Source: Prescottella defluvii (GTDB lineage: Bacteria > Actinomycetota > Actinomycetes > Mycobacteriales > Mycobacteriaceae). Taken from it: a stretch of 64,000 bases of DNA. The stretch covers positions 620,001 through 684,000 of the forward strand of contig CP121458.1 of assembly GCA_029690005.1 (NCBI GenBank), given 5' to 3'. Shown here piece by piece: positions 9,978 to 17,825 of this stretch. The notes below the pieces were generated by a model, which was not told the origin of the DNA, did not search any database, and saw nothing but the letters and a program-made list of their open reading frames with translations. The position numbers and the translations under genes were made by a program. How positions within the stretch are numbered: position 1 is the first letter of the stretch; each line of letters starts with the position of its first letter.

Positions 9978-10271
9978 TCAGGCGATGGGGCGCAGCGGGT
10001 GGATGCCCGGGGCCGCGGCGAGGTGCGCGCCGAAGGTGGATGCGGCCTCACGCATGTGCGGGGCCTTCATGTGCGCGTCGAGCGCGTGCTGATCGGTCCA
10101 CACCTCGACGGTCACGAACGTGCCCGCGGCCATCGTCGACTCGTACAGGTCGTAGGACACGCAGCCGTCTTCCTTGCGGCTGGCCTCCACCAGCGTGGTG
10201 AGCGCGGCACGGACCGTGTTCTCGGATCCGGGTTTGGCCGGAATGGTCGCCACGACATGCAGATTCGACAT
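9978..10271 (-). CDS. Antibiotic biosynthesis monooxygenase (ABM) family protein
   Basis: The 97-residue protein matches the small ferredoxin-like ABM fold. It begins LHVVATIPAKPGSENTVR, continues with EDGCVSYDLYES in the middle and WTDQHALDAHMKAPH towards the end, where the family has its conserved histidine pair. Characterised relatives (YgiN, ActVA-Orf6) oxidise quinols or polyketide phenols without a cofactor and act as dimers. It is a single gene with a hairpin after its stop. The substrate is not predictable, although nearby FAD and SDR enzymes suggest an aromatic or steroid context. Confidence 0.82.
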   Translation of the reverse strand: MSNLHVVATIPAKPGSENTVRAALTTLVEASRKEDGCVSYDLYESTMAAGTFVTVEVWTDQHALDAHMKAPHMREAASTFGAHLAAAPGIHPLRPIA

Positions 10272-10327
10272 CGATTTCCTATTCTGTGAGCGCCGACACA
10301 GTGTGCGGCCTCCCGACCGTACCCTGG

Positions 10328-10821
10328 TCAGGGCCGTAATCGCCGTAGATACGCATGTGCCCGTTCGGAATTCCAGCCGAACACCTCACGAAGTCCCGCC
10401 GTCATCGTGGCGAGGTACGCGGCCGACGGCTCGGTCCGGGTGGCGTCGCCACGCCCGACGACGGACGTGAACGTGCGCATCGGCGCACCACCCAGGACCC
10501 CGACGTCGAGGATCCGGTCGTAGCACGGCGGTTCCTGCGCGAGGATGTCGTCGAACTGCTGACCGGTGACCAGGTACCCGCACGCGGCCGTATCGCCGGG
10601 CAGGTCGGGGTCGTAGAACGCCCGGCCCCACCCCACACCAGCGACTCGCCCGCGAAATAGACCGTGCCCGGCAGTCGGACGCCGATCCGGGCCGTGGGCT
10701 CGCGGGGATCGCGCGCCCCGGCATACGTGCGCCCGCCACCGGCCGGGCAACCGCCTCGCAGGTAGCAGTCCAGCCGGGCCCGAGACATGTTCGATCCGTA
10801 ACTCACGTACCAGACGTGCAC
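10328..10821 (-). CDS. Gamma-glutamylcyclotransferase-like protein, one frameshift
   Basis: The N-terminus VWYVSYGSNMSRARL carries the YGSN signature of the gamma-glutamylcyclotransferase fold, a small cytoplasmic barrel. The C-terminal part continues in another frame with GRAFYDPDLPGDTAACGYLV and ends HAYLRRLRP. One extra G in the run at 10628-10631 joins the halves to 164 residues. In this actinobacterial subgroup the catalytic acid of true cyclotransferases is not always kept, and I cannot assign it here. I start the gene at GTG 10821, just before VWYVSYGSN. It shares a promoter region with the divergent TetR gene. Confidence 0.7.
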
Positions 10822-10849
10822 AATTTCGACCCTACGCGCGCCCCCATCG

Positions 10850-10865
10850 GATACAGTTTTGTATC
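10850..10865. promoter_or_regulatory. Putative TetR operator
   Basis: GATACA-GTTT-TGTATC is a perfect inverted repeat with 6-bp arms, located between the divergent gamma-glutamylcyclotransferase-like gene and the TetR gene (start 10903). Palindromes in this position are the normal binding sites of TetR repressors, so autoregulation of the downstream operon is likely. The pairing with this regulator is inferred. Confidence 0.55.
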
Positions 10866-10902
10866 GAACGGGTTCCCAGCACCCGGAAAGCGGGGATGAC
10901 CA

Positions 10903-11559
10903 GTGCAGACGTCCGACCTGGCGACCGAAACGGCGCGCCCCAAACGGGTCACCAAGCGTCGCGCGGAGACCCGCCAGCGCCTGCTCGACGCCGCCGGCGA
11001 GGTGTTCGCCGAGGAAGGCTTCGGCCGCTCCACCGTCGAGCACGTGTGCGACCGCGCCGGCTACACGCGCGGCGCCTTCTACTCGAACTTCACCTCGCTC
11101 GACGAGTTGTTCCTGGCGATGTGGGAGCAGCGCTCGGCCGTGATGCTCGACGGCATCCGCACCGCCCTGGCCGACGCCGCCGCCCGGCCCGCGTCGCTGA
11201 CGCTCGAGACCGCCGTCGAACGCGTCCTCGCGGCGATCCCCGTCGACGACGCCTGGTACCGCATCACCGCGGAATTCACCGCCCACGCCCTGCGCAACCC
11301 CGTCCTCAAACGGGTCATGGCCGCACGGGAGGACGCCATCCTGCACACGATCATGCCGATCGTCGAGGACGCCCTCGCCACCGCCGGACGACACGTCACC
11401 GACCGCCAGGCCCTCGGTCGCGCGCTGGTCGCGATCCACGACGGCACCGCAGTGCAGGTCCTCATGGAACCCGAGAACGAGGCGGTCCGGCAGGCACGCC
11501 AGCGCCTGTTCGTCACCGTCGTCAGCAGTTACAGCAGCACCGATACGGACAGGAGATAG
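10903..11559 (+). CDS. TetR/AcrR-family transcriptional regulator
   Basis: The 218-residue protein has the TetR length and an N-terminal helix-turn-helix (about residues 20-66) with AGEVFAEEGFGRSTVEHVCD and AGYTRGAFYSNFTSLDELF. A helical ligand domain follows. The nearest functional pattern is a repressor whose ligand is a substrate of the adjacent enzymes. The gene starts with GTG, and its stop is four bases before the FAD dehydrogenase start, so regulator, dehydrogenase and SDR form one operon. A perfect palindrome upstream is a likely operator. Confidence 0.9.
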   Translation: MQTSDLATETARPKRVTKRRAETRQRLLDAAGEVFAEEGFGRSTVEHVCDRAGYTRGAFYSNFTSLDELFLAMWEQRSAVMLDGIRTALADAAARPASLTLETAVERVLAAIPVDDAWYRITAEFTAHALRNPVLKRVMAAREDAILHTIMPIVEDALATAGRHVTDRQALGRALVAIHDGTAVQVLMEPENEAVRQARQRLFVTVVSSYSSTDTDRR

Positions 11560-11562
11560 GCC

Positions 11563-13225
11563 GTGGCAGAACAAGCCGACGTCATCGTCGTCGGAGCGGG
11601 ACTGGCAGGTCTGGTCGCGACCCACGAACTGGTCAAGGCGGGACGCAAGGTCCTCGTCGTCGACCAGGAGAACGTGGAAAACCTTGGTGGTCAGGCATTC
11701 TGGTCGCTCGGCGGGCTTTTCCTCGTCGACAGCCCCGAACAGCGCCGCATGGGCATCAAGGACTCCCGCGACCTGGCCCTGCAGGACTGGCTGGGCAGCG
11801 CCGGATTCGACCGCGACCGTGAGGACCACTGGCCGCGGCAGTGGGCCGAGGCCTACGTCGACTTCGCGGCCGGCGAGAAACGCGCCTACCTCCACGACCT
11901 CGGGCTGCGCGTGATGCCGAACGTCGGCTGGGCCGAGCGCGGCGGCGGACTCGCGTCCGGGCACGGAAACTCGGTGCCCCGCTTCCACATCACGTGGGGC
12001 ACCGGGCCGGAGGTGGTGCGGGTGTTCCGCGAGCCGGTGCTCGACGCCGCGAGCCGCGGCCAGGTCACCTTCCGCTACCGACACCAGGTGGACGAGCTGA
12101 TCGTGGAGAACGGCGCCGCCGTGGGCGTGCGCGGCACGGTGCTCGAGCCGTCGACCGAGCCGCGCGGCCGGAAGTCGTCGCGCACGCCCGCAGGCGAATT
12201 CGAGCTGCGCGCGCAGGCGGTGGTGGTGACGTCCGGCGGCATCGGCGGCAATCCCGAACTGGTGCGCAAGAACTGGCCCGTCGACCGGTTGGGCCGGGCG
12301 CCGGAGCGGATGATCACCGGTGTGCCCGCGCACGTCGACGGCCGGATGCTCGAGATCACCGAGAGCGCCGGCGGCAACATCGTCAACCGGGATCGCATGT
12401 GGCACTACACCGAGGGCATCGTCAACTGGGATCCGATCTGGCCCGACCACGCGATCCGGATCATCCCCGGTCCGTCGTCGCTGTGGCTCGACGCCGCCGG
12501 CAAGCGCCTGCCGGTGCCGCTGTTCCCCGGCTTCGACACCCTCGCGACGCTCGAGCACATCCTGGGCACCGGGCACGACCACACGTGGTTCGTCCTCACG
12601 CAGTCGATCATCGAGAAGGAGTTCGCGCTCTCGGGCTCCGAGCAGAACCCCGACCTCACCGGCAAGGACATGAAACTCCTGCTCGGACGGGTGAAGAAGG
12701 GTGCGCCCGGGCCGGTGGAAGCCTTCAAGCAGCACGGCGTGGACTTCGTCGTCCGCGACAAGCTGCGCGATCTGGTCGACGGCATGAACGCGATCACCCC
12801 CGACGCGAAGCTGGACTACCACCAGGTCGAACGCGAGATCGTGGCCCGCGACCGCGAGATGGACAACACCTACTCCAAGGACATGCAGGTGATGGCCATC
12901 CGCAACGCGCGAACCTATCTCGCCGACAAGGCGATCCGCGTCGCGAAGCCGCACCGGCTGCTCGATCCCGCGCACGGACCGCTGATCGCGGTGCGGCTGA
13001 ACCTGCTCACCCGCAAGACCCTCGGCGGCCTCGAGACCAACCTGGACTCGCAGGTGATCCGGCCCGACGGCAGCGTCTTCGACGGCCTGTACGCGGCCGG
13101 TGAGGTCGCCGGGTTCGGCGGCGGCGGTGTCCACGGCTACAACGCTCTCGAGGGGCACCTTCCTGGGTGGCTGCATCTTCTCCGGACGGGCCGCCGGGCG
13201 CGCGCTGGGTCGGAGCCTCGGATGA
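11563..13225 (+). CDS. FAD-binding dehydrogenase (fumarate reductase/KstD-like), one base insertion near its end
   Basis: The protein belongs to the FAD-dependent succinate dehydrogenase/fumarate reductase/3-ketosteroid delta1-dehydrogenase superfamily. It has an N-terminal dinucleotide motif (DVIVVGAGLAGLVATHEL, residues 5-22), a substrate-domain insertion and the C-terminal YAAGEVAGFGGGGVHGYNAL flavin segment. The frame as given runs on into the next gene and suggests a fusion. Removing one G from the run at 13152-13155 instead gives the family ending EGTFLGGCIFSGRAAGRALG and a stop at 13223-13225, with 553 residues. The stop then overlaps the ATG of the SDR gene. It probably desaturates or reduces a cyclic ketone, perhaps a steroid intermediate. 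Confidence 0.85.
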
Positions 13226-14022
13226 CCCGCACCGCGCTGGTGACCGGCGCGTCGTCCGGCATCGGCCTCGAGGTCTCCCGCGCGCTGGTGTCGCGTGGCT
13301 ACCGCGTTCTCGGCACCACCCGTAATCCTGATGCACTGCAGGACGGTTCACGAGTGCCCGGCGTCGAATACGTCGCCCTGGACCTCACCGACCGGGCAAG
13401 CATCGAGGCATGCGCACGGGCGGCCGGTGATGTCGACGTACTCGTCAACAACGCCGGCGAGAGCCAGATGGGACCGCTCGAGGAGTTGCCCCTCGACGCA
13501 ATCGACCGGCTGTTCCAGGTGAACGTCCTGGGCGCGGTGCAGCTGACACAGCTGCTGTTGCCGGGCATGCGCGAGCGCGGCTACGGCCGCGTGGTGATGG
13601 TGGGCTCGATGCTGGCGAGCTTCCCGCTCGCGTTCCGGTCGTCGTACGTCGCCGCGAAGTGCGCGCTGAAGGGCTTCGCGTCGGCCGCGCGGCGCGAGGT
13701 GAGCCCGTTCGGCGTGTGGCTCACCACCGTCGAGCCCGGCACCATCGCCACCGGCATCGGCGACCGCCGCACCCGCTACATCGCCGACGACTCCCCGTAC
13801 ACGGGCGACTACACGATCGTGTCGAAGGCGATGCAGCGCAACGAGGATCGCGGCATCAAGGCGGCGACAGTGGCCGACCTGGTGGTCAAGGCGATCGAGG
13901 CGGACAAGCCCAAGCCGCTCTACGCCGTCGGGAACATGGCACCGCTCGTGTTCACCGTCCGCCGGCTCGCGCCGCGGGCGTTCACCGAGAAGATGATGGC
14001 CCGGTTCCACGGGCTGAAGTGA
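13222..14022 (+). CDS. Short-chain dehydrogenase/reductase
   Basis: This is a classical SDR of 266 residues. It has the cofactor motif TGASSGIG at residues 8-15, the NNAG motif, a catalytic serine in VGSMLAS, and the YVAAK motif with active-site Tyr and Lys near 150-154. Asp following the DLT segment suggests adenine-ring contact. It would oxidise or reduce an alcohol/ketone pair in the cytoplasm. The ATG overlaps the restored stop of the FAD dehydrogenase (ATGA), so the enzymes are translationally coupled and likely act on the same substrate. A strong terminator follows. Confidence 0.9.
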   Translation: MTRTALVTGASSGIGLEVSRALVSRGYRVLGTTRNPDALQDGSRVPGVEYVALDLTDRASIEACARAAGDVDVLVNNAGESQMGPLEELPLDAIDRLFQVNVLGAVQLTQLLLPGMRERGYGRVVMVGSMLASFPLAFRSSYVAAKCALKGFASAARREVSPFGVWLTTVEPGTIATGIGDRRTRYIADDSPYTGDYTIVSKAMQRNEDRGIKAATVADLVVKAIEADKPKPLYAVGNMAPLVFTVRRLAPRAFTEKMMARFHGLK

Positions 14023-14028
14023 CGGAAA

Positions 14029-14067
14029 GGGCGTCCTGTCGATCCCCGGCGGATCGACAGGACGCCC
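14029..14067. terminator. Strong bidirectional terminator
   Basis: A perfect 17-bp stem with a five-base loop (CCGGC at 14046-14050) lies between the convergent SDR and secreted-protein genes. It can end transcription from both sides. Confidence 0.85.
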
Positions 14068-14083
14068 ATCATGTTTCGCGGGA

Positions 14084-15043
14084 TCAGCTACCGCTCGACC
14101 CACTGGAACCACTCGATCCACTGGAACTGGAACCGGAGGACCCGCTGGAACCGCTGGAACCACTGGAACCGGTCGATCCGCTGGAGCCGGAAGATCCACT
14201 GGAACCGGAGGACCCGCTCGAGCCCGTGCCGCCGCTCGTGTCGTCGAGCGGATCGGTGCCACCGAGAGCGGACTGCGAAATGAACCCGGTCGCCTTGGTC
14301 GTCAGCGCCGTTCCGGTGGAGTTGGGCACCTTGGCCCGCCAGTTGACGATGGGATTGAGCACTCCGAACGGTCCGCACCCCGTCGCCCCCGGCAACGCGA
14401 AGTTGGTCGCCGTGTTCTGAATGTTGGATGCCACAAGAACTCCGGCGGGCCACTGCGTGCCGTCGCTGACACCGATGCTCGACGGGTCGTCGACCGGATT
14501 CGACTTGTGCAGGTTCAGTACGACCGGCGCCGACTCGCTGCCGATGTAGCACTTGTCGCCGAGGAACGCATTGTCGATCTTCATCCGCACCGGCAGGGTC
14601 ATGTCGAACTCGAAGAGGTTCTCGCCGAACGTCGGGACATCGACGGCCTCGACGGTCGCCTTCACGTCGGCCAGTCCGAAGAGGTTGCCGAACGGCAGAT
14701 CCACGCCGAGCACACCACCGGGAACGGTGATCGGCTTGCTGTAGACGCCGTGGTGGCCGTCGTTGCGGGGGATGAAGTCGGTGTCCACGGTGTTGCCGGC
14801 GATGATCATGTCGCCATCCGAGATCGGCAACGTGAAGCCGTTGTTGGAGAAGGTGCCGCCGCCGACCTTCACCGTCAGACAGCCCTCGGTAAGGGCCGCG
14901 TCGCAGACACCGCCGCCGGGGACCGGGGCCGGCGCAGCTGACGCCAACGGTGCGAGCAGTGCCATCGAGGCACCGACCACGCCGCCCACCACAGCGACGC
15001 GCTTACCGCCGAGCCGCCGCGAATCGTTCGAATCTTTCTTCAC
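14084..15043 (-). CDS. Secreted protein with Ser-Gly-repeat C-terminal tail
   Basis: The 319-residue protein has a Sec signal peptide (basic start, hydrophobic VAVVGGVVGASMALLAPL, cleavage near ASAAPA). A beta-rich domain (about 45-265) contains paired cysteines (CDAALTEGC), and a tail of about 50 residues is made almost only of Ser and Gly triplets. The family is not one I can name; similar secreted proteins occur across Rhodococcus and Nocardia. The tail is encoded by imperfect repeats at 14087-14222 that may vary in length between strains. It may act as a flexible surface or cell-wall spacer. A single cistron with a terminator after its stop is suggested. Confidence 0.6.
   Translation of the reverse strand: MKKDSNDSRRLGGKRVAVVGGVVGASMALLAPLASAAPAPVPGGGVCDAALTEGCLTVKVGGGTFSNNGFTLPISDGDMIIAGNTVDTDFIPRNDGHHGVYSKPITVPGGVLGVDLPFGNLFGLADVKATVEAVDVPTFGENLFEFDMTLPVRMKIDNAFLGDKCYIGSESAPVVLNLHKSNPVDDPSSIGVSDGTQWPAGVLVASNIQNTATNFALPGATGCGPFGVLNPIVNWRAKVPNSTGTALTTKATGFISQSALGGTDPLDDTSGGTGSSGSSGSSGSSGSSGSTGSSGSSGSSGSSGSSSSGSSGSSGSSGS
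14087..14222. repeat. Imperfect short tandem repeats encoding a Ser-Ser-Gly tract
   Basis: Variants of CACTGGAACC and GATCCGCTGG units repeat across about 135 bp, encoding (SSG)n with occasional Thr or extra Ser. The unit length is a multiple of three, so unit gain or loss would keep the reading frame. Confidence 0.75.
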
Positions 15044-15379
15044 GCGTTCTCCTCAGTTACCGAACCTTCGATTTGGACGACCACGTTTGTGGCTACCCAG
15101 AGGGACGAGCAACGACGGACAGGAGCCCGCCGCGGGCCATGCTGAACCGATCCGTATCGCAGCCACATCCGCTGGCCACGACACCTCGAGCCCGCCGGAC
15201 GAACGGCCTGGAACTGCACGTTCATGCAGACTCGTCACGCAAATTCGACTGTTACAAGAGGTAACAGCTGAAGTGGTTTATATCACAGCGAATGCCGACG
15301 AATGCGAATTTTCAGGAGTCCGGGAAATTCTCGCCCGAGGTCTACCAGTCGGTAGTTTCACATGTCACACTGTTCCACC
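15044..15379. promoter_or_regulatory. Divergent intergenic region with a perfect inverted repeat
   Basis: No gene is visible in these 336 bp between the secreted protein and the lipoprotein. CTGTTAC-N5-GTAACAG at 15249-15267 is a perfect 7-bp-arm inverted repeat of operator type. The DNA just after it (TGGTTTATATCACA) is unusually AT-rich and may hold promoter elements for the lipoprotein gene. The binding protein is unknown. Confidence 0.4.
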
Positions 15380-15967
15380 ATGACCAGCACACGTGCAGTT
15401 ATCGCCGTGGCCGCGACGGCGGGAGTTCTCCTTCTGACGGCATGCGGGGGAACCCACGCGGACACCGATCGCACCGCGACCGGCACAGCGTCCGAGACCG
15501 CGGCGAGCTCGACGGGCACGTCCACCGCCACGTCGGCGTCGGTCACGGCGTCGGCACCCGACCCGGCATCCGCGGTCCCGGCCGCGGCCGACTCATCCAC
15601 GCCGACGGCGGCTCCGACCACGACCGTCGCATCCCAGGCTCCGGCGACCACGGCGCCGCCGGCACCTCGGGCCACTCCGGGTGAGATCGACAGCCGCTCC
15701 CCCGAACAGATCGTCATCCAGTCCGGGGAACGCGGCCAGCGCTACCTCGCGGGGCTGCGCGCTGCCGGTATCCCGCCGACAGGCATGGACGCGGCCGAGG
15801 TGCTGTACGCGCAGGGCACGTGCGACGCTTTGGCGCGCGGCGACTCACGGACGAGCGTGCTCGCCGAATTCGACTCGGTCGGAAAGACTTACGCCCAGTT
15901 CCTGCCTATGCCGGCGAGCCGGATCGCCGAGATCTACGTCTCGACAGCGGAGACCACCTACTGCTGA
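15380..15967 (+). CDS. DUF732-type lipoprotein
   Basis: The 195-residue protein has a lipobox (LLLTACGG, Cys at residue 21) after a short signal sequence, so it should be anchored to the outer face of the membrane. A Thr/Ser/Ala/Pro-rich linker (about 25-105) leads to a small C-terminal domain with YLAGLRAAGIPP and GTCDALARGDS. This is the DUF732 pattern common in mycobacteria and Nocardiaceae, with a cysteine pair. DUF732 function is unknown. I start at ATG 15380 because the lipobox spacing then fits. Confidence 0.8.
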   Translation: MTSTRAVIAVAATAGVLLLTACGGTHADTDRTATGTASETAASSTGTSTATSASVTASAPDPASAVPAAADSSTPTAAPTTTVASQAPATTAPPAPRATPGEIDSRSPEQIVIQSGERGQRYLAGLRAAGIPPTGMDAAEVLYAQGTCDALARGDSRTSVLAEFDSVGKTYAQFLPMPASRIAEIYVSTAETTYC

Positions 15968-16077
15968 CTCCCCGGGCCTACGGCCACTCGATTCCCACCC
16001 CGCGAGACCGACGGTCTCGAAGCGTCCGGAGCGCTGTACGTTGGCCGGAATCGGTACGGGCTGACAGGAAGTGGAGC

Positions 16078-16605
16078 GTGAACAGCAAGGGACGAGGGCT
16101 CGACCTCGCACGACTGATCCTGCGTACGACCGTGGGCGGGACGATGATCGCCCACGGCATGAAGCACGGACGCACGTTGGACGGCACCGCAGGTTGGTTC
16201 GGTTCGATCGGATTCCGTCGCCCCCGGCTCCAGGCCCAGGCGAGCGCCGTCGTCGAGGTCGGTGCCGGCGCACTGCTCGTGGCGGGGGCGGCAACGCCGC
16301 TCTCCGCCGCCGCGGTCATCGGCACGATGGCCGTCGCCGCGCGCTCCGTGCACATGCGGAAGGGATTCTTCATCACCGGTGAGGGCTACGAGTTCGTTCT
16401 GAACCTCGGCGCCGCCACCGCCGCCCTCGCCGCACTGGGCCCGGGCAAGTACAGCGTCGACCGCGCGCTCGGGATGGATCGTCGCCTCAGCGGCGTGCCC
16501 GCAGCGGCCACCGCCACCGCCGTCGCCGTCGGAATCGGCTCGGCGGCAGCCCAGCTCGCCACGTTCTGGACCGAGCCGCAGCCGACGTCGGCGACCACCG
16601 CCTGA
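16078..16605 (+). CDS. DoxX-family membrane protein
   Basis: The 175-residue protein shows four hydrophobic helices and the DoxX features: LARLILRTTVGGTMIAHGMKH at the start, then WFGSIGF and the MRKGFFITGEGYEF loop. DoxX proteins are four-helix membrane proteins; in mycobacteria a member works with superoxide dismutase and a sulfurtransferase in redox balance. The gene starts at GTG 16078 after a CAGGAAG ribosome-binding site. It stands alone, so its role here is open. Confidence 0.8.
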   Translation: MNSKGRGLDLARLILRTTVGGTMIAHGMKHGRTLDGTAGWFGSIGFRRPRLQAQASAVVEVGAGALLVAGAATPLSAAAVIGTMAVAARSVHMRKGFFITGEGYEFVLNLGAATAALAALGPGKYSVDRALGMDRRLSGVPAAATATAVAVGIGSAAAQLATFWTEPQPTSATTA

Positions 16606-16629
16606 ACACGCCTCAGGTGGACGCCGGCG

Positions 16630-17541
16630 TCAGGCCTCGGAACGCAACCAGTTCGCGAGCCACGACGTCGCCGTCGCACCCGAGGGGTCGACGACATACG
16701 TCACGTAGTCCTGGTGAACCTGCGAGCGGTAGAAGCTGTTCAGCTTCTGGACACGGTCCTCGTTGGCCCCGTCGGACGACTGCGCCTGCAGCGTGGGCAT
16801 GCCACCTGCCGCGATCAGGTCGTCGACGATGGCCATCGCCTCCTGCACGTACCGCCCGGTCATCGGGGCCATCGGCGACGAGTTCTGCGCCAGGAATCCG
16901 GCCATGCGCGTGACGAAGTCGTCCTTCGGGGTGGAGCAGTAGAGGTCGCCGGCCGCACAGAAGGTGCGGGTCTTCGGGGTGACCATGCCGAAACCGCCGA
17001 CGCGCGGTCCACCGGCGCCGTTGCCGACCACCGGGGGCCCGACCAGCGTGTCGCCCTCCGATCGGCGCGGATCGGACAGAGCCCCACGGCCGCGATCCGC
17101 GACGGCGGCACGACCCCGAGCCCGGTACCGATCTCCGCGGCGAGATCGCCGGCGGCGTCGGCGCCCTGGCTGTAGCCGATGAGTGCGAAGTTCGTGTTGC
17201 CACACCGCTGCGCGACGTCGGCGATGATCCCGCGAGCATTGTCGACGGCCTGGCGCTTGGACGCGCCGTAGATCTCGGTTTCCCACGGGAACGCCGTCGC
17301 CGCATACGTCACGTAGTCGACACCGACCGATGCGGGCAGGCGATCGGTGACGGCTCCGAGCATGCCCGGACCGCGATGTTCACCCGGATCGGTGGTGGTC
17401 TCCCACGTACCCGGAATCGCGACGACCTGCAGGTTCGGGCACGCCGGCGCGGCCTGCGCCGTTCCCGCCCACCGCGACCACGGAACCGAAAACAGTTGCG
17501 ACACATGCACCAAGCACTGACAGAGACTTCTTCGCACGCAT
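16630..17541 (-). CDS. Cutinase-family secreted esterase (two frameshifts)
   Basis: The pieces show a signal peptide (MRAKKSLSVLGACVATVFGS), a mature start at APACPNLQ, the catalytic GYSQG nucleophile motif in NFALIGYSQGADAAGDLA, and a C-terminal CAAGDLYC segment with the catalytic Asp. This is the alpha/beta-hydrolase cutinase/Culp family, which cleaves lipid or polyester bonds outside the cell. Two shifts, one base too many at 17464-17466 and one too few at 17082-17085, separate the parts. Correcting both gives 303 residues, longer than plain cutinases because of a C-terminal extension. The start at ATG 17541 gives a proper signal peptide. Confidence 0.8.
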
Positions 17542-17770
17542 CAACACCGCACCCCAATCACTCGATCCAGGTGGCCACTTCCCCATGGCCACGTGCCGTG
17601 ACGTCCCCTCCCGTGACAACGCCTGCGGGTGACGCGACACCCTGATCCTGACAGGACCAGGTGTCGAGACGGTGCACGATCGGTAAACGCACGTTACCGG
17701 AGCAGCTTCGGAATGTGGGTTCCTTCGTACGGGCAACGCGCGGGCGCGCCGGCCGGGCCCGGAACACGAA

Positions 17771-17815
17771 ACAGCGGTGGATCCCCTCGAAACTGTCGAG
17801 CGAACCCACCGCTGT
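17771..17815. terminator. Terminator hairpin after the Ig-domain gene
   Basis: ACAGCGGTGG at 17771-17780 pairs with CCACCGCTGT at 17806-17815, with an inner CTCGA/TCGAG stem in the loop. It lies just beyond the stop of the minus-strand Ig-domain gene. The 17542-17770 stretch between it and the cutinase start holds no gene. Confidence 0.7.
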
Positions 17816-17825
17816 GTTCAGATCA

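Noticed and set aside
10402..13176. A 924-residue minus-strand frame across the FAD dehydrogenase
   Set aside because: It lies opposite a clear enzyme gene and has no domain; only its end overlaps the real cyclotransferase-like gene in frame.
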